Shown in pieces: positions 34,053-42,975 of a stretch of DNA of 49,877 nucleotides; the first letter of the stretch is position 1; the number at the start of each line of letters is the position of its first letter. Location of the stretch: contig JAPOZT010000019.1 of the NCBI GenBank assembly GCA_026705925.1, forward strand, positions 1 through 49,877. The letters run 5' to 3'. Source of the DNA: Gemmatimonadota bacterium (lineage in GTDB: Bacteria; JAAXHH01). The notes beneath the pieces were generated by a model, which saw nothing but the letters and a program-made list of their open reading frames with translations, made no database searches and was not told the origin of the DNA. Both the position numbers and the translations under genes were made by a program.

Positions 34053-35162
34053 CTACCGCTCGAAACGATCCGCCAGGAACGGGGCCATGGCTGCGGGTAC
34101 CGCGCCGTGCTCCAGGTGATCGGCGATGAGCCGGCCGGATATGGGGGCGAGGAGAATGCCGTTGCGGAAGTGGCCCGTGGCGAGGACGAGGCGTTCCAGG
34201 CCCGCCGGGCCGAGTATGGGTTTGCCGTCCTTAGACATGGGACGCAGTCCCGCCCAAGTTTCCACGACCGGCGCTTCCGCCAGTCCGGGCGCCATGCGCA
34301 GCCCTTCCCTGATCACATCGGACACGCCGCCCGCGGTCACGCTGGCATCGAACCCGGTCTTCTCCACCGTGGCGCCCATCAGCACCCGGCCGTCCCTGCG
34401 GGGTACGAGGTACTGTTCCGGGCCATAGATTACGCGTCCCAGGGGCGGGATTCCGCTCCCGTCGACGCAGACCATCTGGCCCCGTACGGGATGGACAGGC
34501 GGCGGCACGCCCGGGATCCACTTCAGTAAGCCGGACCAGGCGCCGGCCGCGACAACCACGTGGTCCGCGCCGATGCGTTCGCCGGGGACGACGACGCCGG
34601 CCGCCCGGTTCCTCCGTACGATCAGGTCGACGACCGGGTTCCCGATTCGGAATACCCCTCCACGGGCCCGGACGGCGGCGACCAGGGCCTGGACCAGCCG
34701 CCGGTTCTCCACCTGGTGCATCCTTTCGAAGAGCAGGCCGCACCGTGTATCGGGCGACAGCATGGGCTCGAGTGCGCGTACCTCCTCGCCGGTGAGTTGC
34801 TCGACCGGAAGACCAAGATCCTGCTGGTGGCGGTATCGCCGGTTCAGCTCTTCGGATTCCTCGTCATCAAATGCGACCTGCAACCCCGCTTCGGTCCGGT
34901 ACTCGACGTCGATGCCGGTTTCCTCGAGTAACGCGGCGGACCAGTCGGTATACATATCCAGACCCGCCAGGCACAGGTGGAGATAGTCCCGGTCAACGGG
35001 GCGGGCGCCCTGCGGCGCAAGCACACCGGCGGCGGCCCAGGAAGCTTCCTTGCCCGGCTCGCCCGGATCCACGAGGGTAACGCGTGTTCCGCGGCACAGC
35101 AGTTCGTGGGCGATGGAGAGTCCGATCACGCCCGCGCCTACTATTAAAACGTCTGTTTTCAT
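34053..35162 (-). CDS. thiO: Glycine oxidase ThiO-like FAD-dependent amine oxidase
   Basis: 369 aa DAO-family flavoprotein. FAD-binding GAGVIGLSIAHELLCRG lies at the N-terminus, KEASWAAAGVLAPQG is the characteristic ThiO segment, and GHFRNGILLAPISG lies at the C-terminus near the flavin. ThiO oxidises glycine to the imine used to build the thiazole of thiamine. No other thi gene is in the window, so a role in other amine catabolism is possible. ATG 35162 is chosen; the open frame to TTG 35189 adds nine residues ahead of the Rossmann strand. The SD is weak. Confidence 0.88.
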   Translation of the reverse strand: MKTDVLIVGAGVIGLSIAHELLCRGTRVTLVDPGEPGKEASWAAAGVLAPQGARPVDRDYLHLCLAGLDMYTDWSAALLEETGIDVEYRTEAGLQVAFDDEESEELNRRYRHQQDLGLPVEQLTGEEVRALEPMLSPDTRCGLLFERMHQVENRRLVQALVAAVRARGGVFRIGNPVVDLIVRRNRAAGVVVPGERIGADHVVVAAGAWSGLLKWIPGVPPPVHPVRGQMVCVDGSGIPPLGRVIYGPEQYLVPRRDGRVLMGATVEKTGFDASVTAGGVSDVIREGLRMAPGLAEAPVVETWAGLRPMSKDGKPILGPAGLERLVLATGHFRNGILLAPISGRLIADHLEHGAVPAAMAPFLADRFER

Positions 35163-35195
35163 AGAGAAGGACCCGGGGGGGTATCCCAAATCAAA

Positions 35196-35226
35196 ATCAT
35201 ATGTTGATTTTTATTTCAATCAACAT
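35196..35226 (-). promoter_or_regulatory. Candidate thiO promoter with 9-bp dyad
   Basis: On the minus strand TTGATT (35218-35223), a 16-nt spacer and TATGAT (35196-35201) form a sigma70-like promoter. A perfect 9-bp inverted repeat, ATGTTGATT (35201-35209) and AATCAACAT (35218-35226), spans the spacer and could be a repressor site. Confidence 0.4.
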
Positions 35227-35278
35227 TGACAATATATTAAAACCTGTTTACGGACGATATGGCCCGGCGAGGTCGCCG

Positions 35279-36352
35279 CTATCCTATTTCACCCGGAGCC
35301 ACGGCCCGGTGTTCCGCCATGGACAGATAGCCGGCGTTGACCAGCTGAAGCGTCTTGAGGTTGTCTCGCCCGTTGGTCTCGGGAAGCCGGTCCTGTTCAA
35401 TGGAGGACATCAGTTCCCCCATGGGGCCGATGAAGGAGTCGGGTATCCACCGCTCTTCGAACCGGTGATGGATGGTGTTGCCGGCATCGATCTTCCGGCT
35501 GGACCATGCCAGCGTGTCCGGCCGGCCATGGGGATAGTCGTACAGCAGGCCGAAGGTCCCCGCGGCGTATCCTTCCGTCCCGTCAATGCGCAGCGTCGCG
35601 AAGTTTTCTTCCGTCCAGTTGTTGTGGTTGACGGACACCAGGGCGCGGAAGGTGTCCGTGTACTCGAACACTGTGATGGTCCGTGTTTCTCCTGTCGCTA
35701 CATGCCCGGGATAGGACGCGCCGGACGACCAGACGCGCTCTGGATCTCCGAACAGAGAACGCATGCTGTCGAAGTAGTGTATACTGTGGAACATCAGGTC
35801 GAGCCCCCCGGCCTCGAGGACCCAGGGCCAGGCCCGCCATTCTGTCAGGATGCTCACGTCGATCACGGCCGAAGCGGGTTCGCCCAGCAACCCGCGGTTC
35901 AGCAGCGTCCTGGACGCCCTTACCGCCTGGTCCCACCGCATCTGCTGGTTCACGGCCAGCTTGACGCCGCGCTCCTCCGCCATCTCGACGATCTCAACGG
36001 CTTCGGCGTATACGTTGGACAGTGGTTTCTGGCATAGCAGGTGCTTGCCGGCCGCCGTCGCCTTCCGGACGAGATCCTTCTGGTGCCAGGGCGGGACGGC
36101 GATGTCCACGATGTCCACGGCGGGGTCTTCGAGCAGCGATTCCACGGTAGGAAATACCCTGGACACCTCGAAATCCCGGGCGGTCTTGTTGGCCTTGTCG
36201 ACGTCCTTGTCCGTCAAGCCGATCACGTTGAAACCCGCCTTGCGGTAGGCGGGGAGGTGCGCGGCGTTTACGATCCCGCCCGCCCCGATGATGCCGATTC
36301 CAAAGTCCGTTTTCGTGCCCAGTACGGGGCGGTATTCCAGATCCAGGTTCAT
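35279..36352 (-). CDS. Gfo/Idh/MocA-family oxidoreductase
   Basis: 357 aa NAD(P)-dependent dehydrogenase of the Gfo/Idh/MocA family, acting on sugars, inositols or related polyols. Rossmann loop is GIIGAGGIVNAAHLPAY, the catalytic lysine is in LCQKPLSN (the EKP-type motif, here QKP), and the C-terminal alpha/beta domain has the HSIHYFDSMRSLFG segment with the usual His/Asp. GGAGG lies 8 nt before the ATG. Convergent with nothing and unlinked to a transporter, so the substrate is unknown. Confidence 0.88.
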   Translation of the reverse strand: MNLDLEYRPVLGTKTDFGIGIIGAGGIVNAAHLPAYRKAGFNVIGLTDKDVDKANKTARDFEVSRVFPTVESLLEDPAVDIVDIAVPPWHQKDLVRKATAAGKHLLCQKPLSNVYAEAVEIVEMAEERGVKLAVNQQMRWDQAVRASRTLLNRGLLGEPASAVIDVSILTEWRAWPWVLEAGGLDLMFHSIHYFDSMRSLFGDPERVWSSGASYPGHVATGETRTITVFEYTDTFRALVSVNHNNWTEENFATLRIDGTEGYAAGTFGLLYDYPHGRPDTLAWSSRKIDAGNTIHHRFEERWIPDSFIGPMGELMSSIEQDRLPETNGRDNLKTLQLVNAGYLSMAEHRAVAPGEIG

Positions 36353-36583
36353 CTCGCGTACCTCCTTGATTCAGGTTCATCGGAAACGCAGTCATTATAC
36401 CGCCGCGCAGGAGGACCGGACAGGAAAAACGCTCCGAATCATCTGGCCCTGAAGCGCCGGCCGGTATATCATGCACAACCACGGATTCCGGTACACATCA
36501 CGGATCCGGAACGCACTAAAAATGCCTGAACATCTCGACGCCTTATTACAACTGCAGGTCTTTTCACCAATGCAGGTCTATTC

Positions 36584-39187
36584 ATGAGCCTGGACAAGCA
36601 CTCCATAACGAGCGTCCTGCGCCGCAAGTCGTACCTCAAGCCGTACCTGGCCGCGACCGCGGTCCTGACGGCAGCCGCGGCGGCGATGACGCAGATGCCC
36701 CTCGTGGATGACCTCGGTTTCGAGTTCGCCTTCTTCACCGCCGCCATTGCCACCTTCGCCACGGGCGTGATGACCGTCCATCTCGTGAGCGGATGGCGGA
36801 GAGACGGCTTGCAGGAAGACAGCCCGCGAGGGGACGGAACGCCGGGGGACGGAACACCGGGGGACGGAACGCCAGGGAACGGCCCGCTCAACACCCGCCA
36901 TTCGGCGCTGCTCGCCCTGATATACGGGCTTTCCCTTTCGACGCTCCTGCTGCCGATGGCCGTGATGTTCGTCAAGAGCTGGATCAGCGGTTTCTGCAAC
37001 GTGCCCGAAGGGCTTGCGTTCTACCTGCTGCTTCCCGGCATCAGCGTTATGTGGTCCACCGCTGTCGCGTTGCTCTGCACGCTGGCAACGGAGCGAAGTC
37101 GGCACGCCACGCCCCTTTTTCTCGGTGTGATGTTCTTATCCATCGGCATCAGCTTGTTTCGCCTGGCCACCGAGCCGCCTGTTTTCACCTATAACCCGAT
37201 CATTGGGTACTTCCCCGGGCCGATTTACGATGAAGTGGTGGTCATTACCTCGACGCTGCTTGCGGCGCGAGCGATCGTACTCGTCAGCGTCATCGCGATG
37301 ATTGCCGCCCTGTGTGCCTGTTTCGATCCGTCGGTTCGGAAGATCCGTCCCTCGCTGCTATGGAAGATTCGCCGCGGAAATCCGATCGGTGGTCCGGCCG
37401 CCGGGGGCGCTGTGAACGCCGGGGGTGCTGCGAACGCCGGGGGCGCTGCGAACGCCGGGGGCGCTGTGAACGCCGGGGGGCCTGCGAACGCCGGAAGACC
37501 TGCGAACGCCGGGGGCGCCACCAGTGCCGGAAGTGCTGCGACCGGCATGGTCATGCGGGCGCTGTTCCTGGTCTCGGTGGTGGTGCTGGGGGTGGCTTAT
37601 GTCTACCGGGCGCCGCTGGGCATCGCGATCGACCGGGCGCATATCCAGCAGACCCTGGGCGGCCACCGGCAGACGGCCCACTTCGACATCTACTATGATA
37701 CGAACACGATTTCGGCCTGGAACATCGATCTCATCGCCCGGGATCACGAGTACCAGCTCGACCGGATCATCACCTACCTGGAAGTGCCGGCCCCGCCTGT
37801 GCGCATCGCGTCTTACATCTACGGCAGCGCGGACCAGAAGAAGCGGCTCATGGGCGCCCGGTATACGTCGATCGAACGCCCCGGGGCGGATGAAATGCAC
37901 CTCAACAACGCGTCGTTTCCCCATCCCGTGCTGAAACATGAACTGGTGCACGTCATGTCCGCCGCTTTCGGGAACGCGCTGTTCGGAGGCAGCTACTGGA
38001 TAGGGTTCCACGAGGGTCTGGCGGAGGCGGTAGACTGGCAGGACGCCCCCATGAACCCCCACGAGTGGAGCAGAGCCATGCGTGAACTCGGCCTCGCGCC
38101 TCCCCTGGAGAACCTGCTGAGCATGACGGGATTCTGGACGGCCGCATCATCGCGCAGTTACACGCTATGCGGATCTTTCGTTCGCTTCCTGATAGATCGC
38201 TACGGCCTGCCCGCGTTCAAGCTGGCCTTTTCCGACGGCGCCGTCGAGGCGTCCTATGGCCGGACGACGACGGAACTGATCGCCGAGTGGGAGACCTTCG
38301 TGGACGGCATCACGCTGCGTGAAGACCAGCTCCGCATCGCCCGCCAGCGGTTTGTTCGTCCCGCCATCTTCAGCCGGCACTGTCCGCACGAAGTGGCCGC
38401 GCTGAACGACCGGGCCTGGCAGGCCTACAATGGGCAACGCTATCGGGATGCCGTACGCGACTTCGACCGCGTGCTTGCGCTGGAGCCCGAGAACCCATCG
38501 GCCCTGAGAGGTCTGCTGTACGGAATCTACCGGCAGGGGGACTACGAAAGGATCGAGTCGGTCGCCCAGCGGATCGAAATACCGGACCAGACGGTCGGGC
38601 TGCTGGCGGACGCCCAACTGGTCCGTGGAGATTCGGCATGGAAGACCGGTAGGATAGACGATGCCCGGCGCAGTTACGAAGCGGTCGTGGGCCTGCAGGC
38701 GTCGGAAGCCATGTCGCGCGCCGCGTCCATCCGGATGGAGGTGCTCGACCGCGAGCCGATCCGGGATGCGATCATGACCTACCTGACCGCCGTGACCGGC
38801 CACTGGCGCCTGGTCCTGTCCGTCCGGGACGCGGGCGATCTCGCGCCGGACTACGGGACCGGCCACTACCTCCTGGGCCGCTGGCTGTTTCTCTCGGGAA
38901 ACTATGATCAGGCGCTCGAGTACCTGGCGAAAGCGGATGCGATCGGACTTCCGGACGAGGTCGTACGGCAGGAAAGCATGCGCCTGGTAGCCATGTCTCA
39001 TTTCTACCTGGAGCGCTACGATCAGTCGGCCGAGGCCTTCGGGCGCATGGCGGCGCTGGCCGGTTCAGGCGGTGAGGCCGGCTCGAGCGGCGTGGCCAGG
39101 ACGGCGGAAGCCTGGATAGACCGTTGCCGGTGGTATCAGCAGAACGGATCGGACGGTCCCGACCGCCAGGCAAGCCGGGCGCGGTAA
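36584..39187 (+). CDS. Membrane metalloprotease-like protein with TPR domain
   Basis: 867 aa. About six TM helices in the first 250 residues and another near 321-340 are followed by an extracytoplasmic domain. That domain holds KHELVHVMS (HExxH zinc motif, near 452) and HEGLAEAVDW (near 475), an M1/MA-clan-like arrangement. TPR-like helices run from about 600 to the end (AALNDRAWQAYNGQRYRDA, then LALEPENPSALRG). Two low-complexity segments are encoded by tandem repeats: GDGTP x3 near 83-97 and a hexapeptide NAGG repeat x7 at about 276-317, both next to membrane segments. A two-fold GCAGGTC precedes the ATG. No close family recognised; proteolytic activity is inferred only. Confidence 0.7.
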   Translation: MSLDKHSITSVLRRKSYLKPYLAATAVLTAAAAAMTQMPLVDDLGFEFAFFTAAIATFATGVMTVHLVSGWRRDGLQEDSPRGDGTPGDGTPGDGTPGNGPLNTRHSALLALIYGLSLSTLLLPMAVMFVKSWISGFCNVPEGLAFYLLLPGISVMWSTAVALLCTLATERSRHATPLFLGVMFLSIGISLFRLATEPPVFTYNPIIGYFPGPIYDEVVVITSTLLAARAIVLVSVIAMIAALCACFDPSVRKIRPSLLWKIRRGNPIGGPAAGGAVNAGGAANAGGAANAGGAVNAGGPANAGRPANAGGATSAGSAATGMVMRALFLVSVVVLGVAYVYRAPLGIAIDRAHIQQTLGGHRQTAHFDIYYDTNTISAWNIDLIARDHEYQLDRIITYLEVPAPPVRIASYIYGSADQKKRLMGARYTSIERPGADEMHLNNASFPHPVLKHELVHVMSAAFGNALFGGSYWIGFHEGLAEAVDWQDAPMNPHEWSRAMRELGLAPPLENLLSMTGFWTAASSRSYTLCGSFVRFLIDRYGLPAFKLAFSDGAVEASYGRTTTELIAEWETFVDGITLREDQLRIARQRFVRPAIFSRHCPHEVAALNDRAWQAYNGQRYRDAVRDFDRVLALEPENPSALRGLLYGIYRQGDYERIESVAQRIEIPDQTVGLLADAQLVRGDSAWKTGRIDDARRSYEAVVGLQASEAMSRAASIRMEVLDREPIRDAIMTYLTAVTGHWRLVLSVRDAGDLAPDYGTGHYLLGRWLFLSGNYDQALEYLAKADAIGLPDEVVRQESMRLVAMSHFYLERYDQSAEAFGRMAALAGSGGEAGSSGVARTAEAWIDRCRWYQQNGSDGPDRQASRAR
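36830..36883 (+). repeat. 15-bp tandem repeat in coding sequence
   Basis: Three 15-bp copies encoding GDGTP start at 36830, 36845 and 36860, followed by a partial copy encoding GNG, inside the membrane metalloprotease gene, between its second and third TM helices. The period is a multiple of three, so copy-number change would keep the frame. Confidence 0.8.
37409..37534 (+). repeat. 18-bp tandem repeat in coding sequence
   Basis: Seven 18-bp copies encode AVNAGG, AANAGG, AANAGG, AVNAGG, PANAGR, PANAGG and ATSAGS. They form a flexible linker before the last TM helix of the metalloprotease-like protein, and copy-number change would be in frame. Confidence 0.85.
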
Positions 39188-39270
39188 GGCGCGTGCCACC
39201 AACCGTCAGGCGAACTGGGCGTGGTAGGATCCGTGCCACCGTTAGTCACGCCGGGCGCGGTAGGACCCGG
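39178..39270. repeat. ~38-bp direct repeats spanning a stop codon
   Basis: GGGCGCGGTAAGGCGCGTGCC begins at 39178 (shown in part), GGGCGTGGTAGGATCCGTGCC at 39217 and GGGCGCGGTAGGACCCG at 39253. The first copy contains the TAA stop of the metalloprotease-like gene. Confidence 0.6.
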
Positions 39271-39299
39271 AGTTGGTTATAGTGGCTCGGCGTCGTTGA

Positions 39300-39824
39300 C
39301 TACCACCCCGATATGGACTGGTTCAGGATCTCGTCGGCCATTTTCTCGATGGCGGTCTCGAGGGCCGGCTCGCGGTCGGAATCCGTACCGGTATCGATGG
39401 CGTAGTCACCGAAGGTACGCAGCTGCCTTTCCTCCCAGATCACTTCCTTCTTGTCCACGGACTCAAATCGAACGTCCACGACGATCCAGAGGCGGACTTC
39501 CCGGGCCTGCGTTCCCGCGGAGAACGCCACGGACTCCTCCTGCAAATCGGTGATCACGCCGATGATCGCCGCGTCCGCCTGCCGCAGATCCACGATCCTG
39601 AACTCGCCGTTGGTGAGAAACCGTTCGATCACCTCGTCCGTCAGCGACTCCTGAATGCCGGTCTCCACGGTGGTGTTGTCAAACAGCGGTATGACGATGT
39701 TTCGAATGTCCCCGGCGCGCGATCCCTGCGAAGTGGAATAGTAGCACGACGTAACCGCCATGCAGGCGGAAAGCAGCGGGATCATGTAGACGGCGGGCCT
39801 AAGGCGGGGTTTCGATTTCATCAT
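39300..39824 (-). CDS. lptE: LPS-assembly lipoprotein LptE-like
   Basis: A 174 aa lipoprotein resembling LptE, which plugs LptD in the outer membrane for lipopolysaccharide delivery. A signal peptide ends at LLSAC (or the following VTSC), a lipobox. The mature part has the family pattern IRNIVIPLFDNTTVETGIQ, LTDEVIERFLTNGEFRIVD and AD-AAIIG. ATG 39824 follows GGAG at 6 nt and is chosen over the longer frame to 39872. It starts 16 bp after the SpoIID-like gene's stop, so it is the last gene of the anmK-spoIID-lptE cluster. Confidence 0.8.
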   Translation of the reverse strand: MMKSKPRLRPAVYMIPLLSACMAVTSCYYSTSQGSRAGDIRNIVIPLFDNTTVETGIQESLTDEVIERFLTNGEFRIVDLRQADAAIIGVITDLQEESVAFSAGTQAREVRLWIVVDVRFESVDKKEVIWEERQLRTFGDYAIDTGTDSDREPALETAIEKMADEILNQSISGW

Positions 39825-39840
39825 TTCCTTCTCCACATAT

Positions 39841-41268
39841 TCAATTGTACACGCGGTCCAGGTCGATGCCACGATAGTAGTGTTTCAGGATCCGGTCGTA
39901 CTTGTATCCCTGGCCGGCCATCCCGATAGCGCCCATCTGGCACATGCCGATGCCATGGCCATAGCCGCCGCCCTCCGCTACGACGGAGTTTTGCCTGAAC
40001 TTCAAATCGAACTTCGTGCTGCGGAGCATCGGCTGGCCCCGGACAGGCCGGCGCAATGCGGAACGTATCTGCCCGCTGCGCAGCGTCGTCGTCCCATGAT
40101 TCGATTTGATCTCGAGCTGTTGAACGCGTCCGGTCGGCGATCGACTTTTGATGGATATATCGCGAAGAGAAAACTCACCGCGCTTGCGAGGGTCCAGGCC
40201 GGGAAGCCTCGTCGCCAGGATGTTTTCAAGCGTATTCTTGTTCCACTCCACGCGCCATGTATAGACCGGCGAGTGGTTGCAGAAGTCGTCGCTTCCGCGG
40301 TCCCGGTCACGCACGGAGCGCAGGTACGGAATGGGATTTCCTCCCCAGGCGTCCTCGATGGATTCGGTTTCACCCGCGCAGGTCGAGGAGTACTGGGCGG
40401 CGATCGGTTTGCCGTCATAGGTAGCGATCATGCCGCGGGTCTCCGATATCGCCCGGTCGGCGAGGGGCCATTCCGCGCTGTAGCCGTGGTATACCTGGTC
40501 GGCCACGGTACCGTACAGATCGAATCCCAGGGCCTTGCGTCTGCCCAGGTTCGCCACCGTGTACGTCCGAGCCGCAACGGCCTGGGCCTTCAGCGCTTCG
40601 ATGCGGTCTTCCTTGAGCTTGCCGATTTCCGGAGGGACGACCCCGCGCAGGTAGTTCTCCACGTCGAGGATGTTCACGACGGTCAACTTGCCGTTCTTGT
40701 TCGAAACCACCTCCATCGATCCTCGGTACTCCCGGTCAGCGGCTTTGAGACGTCCTTCCCGCGCGAGCGGATTCACCTGGATCGGACCGGTATACAATCC
40801 CTGTGCCGAGCCGCCTGGAGCGGACACGTCGATCCACGCGCCTTTCGCCTGCATTCTCCAGATCTGCCCGGAAGAGGATGTGCCGATCACTTCGCCGCTG
40901 GCCCGGTCCACGACGCGAAAGCGGCCTGTCCCGGTCAGGCTGGCAGAATCCCGGTTCACCAGCAAGCCGATTCGGATCATCGGAAGCTGGCCGGGCTTGA
41001 ACGCGCCTGTAGTCGGCGCAGCCTCGGAAGGAGCCGGCCGTGCGGATCGATCGGATGGGGCCGGCCGCCCGGCGCATCCCAGGATCACCAGGAGCAATAC
41101 CAGGGCCGGCCACCACGCGACCCACCCGGGGATCGGAAAGTGAGCCGACCACCATGCGGATCGTACGCGGTCCGGCACGAGGTCAGGCATGGTACCGGCG
41201 TGGTCTGTCACAATGCCGGCCGGGACCCGGTCTTCGATGTTCCGCATGATTGACGTGCTGAAGCGCAT
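39841..41268 (-). CDS. SpoIID/LytB-domain lipoprotein
   Basis: 475 aa protein with a SpoIID/LytB domain, the lytic transglycosylase fold first known from sporulation (cleaves denuded glycan strands). A TM/lipobox region VLLLVILGCAG lies near residue 65 after an unusually long N-terminal region. The core includes VENYLRGVVPPEIG, ALKAQAVAARTYTVAN, the QVYHGYSAEWPLADRAISETRG region and GGGYGHGIGMCQMGAIGMA near the end. Many diderm bacteria that do not sporulate carry such proteins. The ATG 41268 follows GAGGG. It lies between anmK and lptE, all leftward. Confidence 0.88.
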   Translation of the reverse strand: MRFSTSIMRNIEDRVPAGIVTDHAGTMPDLVPDRVRSAWWSAHFPIPGWVAWWPALVLLLVILGCAGRPAPSDRSARPAPSEAAPTTGAFKPGQLPMIRIGLLVNRDSASLTGTGRFRVVDRASGEVIGTSSSGQIWRMQAKGAWIDVSAPGGSAQGLYTGPIQVNPLAREGRLKAADREYRGSMEVVSNKNGKLTVVNILDVENYLRGVVPPEIGKLKEDRIEALKAQAVAARTYTVANLGRRKALGFDLYGTVADQVYHGYSAEWPLADRAISETRGMIATYDGKPIAAQYSSTCAGETESIEDAWGGNPIPYLRSVRDRDRGSDDFCNHSPVYTWRVEWNKNTLENILATRLPGLDPRKRGEFSLRDISIKSRSPTGRVQQLEIKSNHGTTTLRSGQIRSALRRPVRGQPMLRSTKFDLKFRQNSVVAEGGGYGHGIGMCQMGAIGMAGQGYKYDRILKHYYRGIDLDRVYN

Positions 41269-41283
41269 CACGAATTACCCTCT

Positions 41284-41333
41284 ACATGCTGCGTCTGCGT
41301 GCTGCATATGCGTGCTGCATCCGCGTGCCACAT
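41284..41333. repeat. 13-bp tandem repeats upstream of spoIID-like gene
   Basis: TGCGTGCTGCATA, TGCGTGCTGCATC and flanking partial copies repeat with a 13-bp period in the anmK-spoIID gap. Confidence 0.65.
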
Positions 41334-41367
41334 CATCCGGGCAGGCAGATCATCCTGGCAGGCAGAT
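41334..41367. repeat. 17-bp duplication at the 3' end of anmK
   Basis: Two copies of CATCCGGGCAGGCAGAT-like sequence (41334-41350 and 41351-41367) differ by one base. The anmK stop (41350-41352) lies at the junction, so one copy is coding (ICLPG) and the other untranslated. Confidence 0.75.
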
Positions 41368-42585
41368 CTTGCCCAGCACCGCGGGCCGGTCCGCGCCCGT
41401 CGCCCCCGGAAGGCTGCCCGGCCGGCCCCTGACCGTCTCGTGGGCGAGTATCCCAAAGGCCACGGCCTCCTTGGCGTCCAAAGACAGGCCGTGATCATCC
41501 GAAGTGGAGACCTCGGCAGGCGCCAGCACCCGGGCGAGTCGCTCGAGCAGGAAACCGTTTCTGGCGCCGCCGCCGCTCACGATCAATTCGTCCAGGCGCG
41601 TGACGACAGGAATGACGAAACGTCGGCAAGCGTCCTCGATGGAACGAACGGTGATTTCCGTGGCGGTCGCAAGCAGATCCTCGCTGCTGAGCCCGGCCTC
41701 CCGTCCCGCGCGGACCAGATCCGACGCGCAGCGGTCTCCGAACAGTTCCCGTCCCGTGGACTTTGGTGGAGGCCGCTCAAAATAGGGCATGGCGAGCACG
41801 TCCGCCACCAGGTCTTCTCTGGGCCTTCCACGCCTTGCGGCCGCGCCGCCCGCATCCATGTCGCGTCCCAGTTCCGCCCGGGCGACGGCATCGATCAGCA
41901 TGTTGGCCGGGCCCGTATCGAAAGCCAGCACGTCTTCGGGTTTCGGGTCCGCTGGCAGCACGGTGAGATTCGCGATACCCCCCAGGTTCAGTAGTCCCCG
42001 GGCTTTTTCGGGATGCCTGAAGAGCAGGTAGTCCACATAGGGCACGAGCGGAGCGCCCTGTCCGCCCCGGGCCACGTCCGCCGCCCGGAAGTCGCCGACC
42101 GTCACCACGCCGGTTCGCTGCGCGATCACCGAAGGATCGCCGATCTGCAGCGTCGCCCCGGTTTCCACGCCGAATCTGTTTTCCCTGTCAGGGAGATGCT
42201 GGATGGTCTGGCCGTGGGACCCTATGAGATCGATCTCCTCCATGGACAGTCCGACGGATTCCGCTACGATGAAAGCCGCCCTGGCAAAGAGTTCCCCCAG
42301 CTCGAAATGCAGTCGGCCGAGCTCGTCGATCCTGCCGGTCTTCGCATCGGAGACTTCCATCAGGCGATAGCGCAGGCCGGATGGAAAGGCCACCGTGTCG
42401 AAGCCCAGCACGTCCAGGGAAAGTCCGTCGTCCTTTTCGCCCAGCCGTATTAAGGCCGCGTCGATCCCATCGGCGGACGTGCCCGACATCAGTCCGATGA
42501 TCCGGCGGTCCTGTGTGGTCTGGAATCCCGATAACACGACTGTGCTGCCTCGCGCGGCTGGTTTTGTCACTTGCCACCAGGTCAT
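41350..42585 (-). CDS. anmK: Anhydro-N-acetylmuramic acid kinase
   Basis: Converts 1,6-anhydro-MurNAc plus ATP to MurNAc-6-phosphate in murein recycling (cytosol). Motifs are GLMSGTSADGIDAALI (phosphate-binding loop), GSHGQTIQHLP, GDFRAADVARGGQGAPLVPYVD with the catalytic Asp, LNLGGIANLT and AFDTGPANMLID. 411 aa, with about 28 residues before the ASKHA core that are not typical. It is the first gene of a leftward cluster with the SpoIID-like lipoprotein and lptE. The last 17 bp are duplicated directly after the stop. Confidence 0.95.
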   Translation of the reverse strand: MTWWQVTKPAARGSTVVLSGFQTTQDRRIIGLMSGTSADGIDAALIRLGEKDDGLSLDVLGFDTVAFPSGLRYRLMEVSDAKTGRIDELGRLHFELGELFARAAFIVAESVGLSMEEIDLIGSHGQTIQHLPDRENRFGVETGATLQIGDPSVIAQRTGVVTVGDFRAADVARGGQGAPLVPYVDYLLFRHPEKARGLLNLGGIANLTVLPADPKPEDVLAFDTGPANMLIDAVARAELGRDMDAGGAAARRGRPREDLVADVLAMPYFERPPPKSTGRELFGDRCASDLVRAGREAGLSSEDLLATATEITVRSIEDACRRFVIPVVTRLDELIVSGGGARNGFLLERLARVLAPAEVSTSDDHGLSLDAKEAVAFGILAHETVRGRPGSLPGATGADRPAVLGKICLPG

Positions 42586-42975
42586 CTCGGTCGCCGAATT
42601 TGCTGCTGAAATATGTCTCGCCGCCCTCCGGTTGTCAAGACGGTTGGTGCGGTCCGCGGCGGTGGTTGGCGCGGCTCTCGACGCCCGTTGGGCGTTGGCA
42701 CGGCACTCGAAAACGGTTGCGTAAACACGCCTGTATTCTGTTATTTCAATAAAACATACATCTCGGGATATTGTGGTCCGCCTGGCTGCGTGGTCGACCT
42801 GTATGACGCGTCAAGACTACTGAAATTGGTTATGAGCGGCACGGTCGGCCCGTCTGACTGCGTGGCCGACTGGACCACTTGGCCTTGACCGGCATGGTTG
42901 CTCACCATTGGTACGGGTTGTCCGCCTGGCCTGGGACGGGACCCTCCCTAATCACCAATTAAAGCGAGGATACTC
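42586..42975. other. Intergenic region, no gene seen
   Basis: 390 bp between divergent anmK and the NHL gene. The left half is GC-rich with GGTTGG/GGCGCGG words, the middle is locally AT-rich (TTATTTCAATAAAACATAC), and GTCCGCCTGGCTGCGTGG-like words recur. No ORF, tRNA or convincing promoter was found, although the promoters of both genes must lie here. Confidence 0.4.

Noticed and set aside
35226..35254. TTGACA-containing promoter on the + strand
   Set aside because: No good -10 follows and no rightward gene lies downstream; both neighbours run leftward.
39880..41253. 457-codon open frame opposite the SpoIID-like gene
   Set aside because: Antisense shadow; the SpoIID domain is clear on the other strand.
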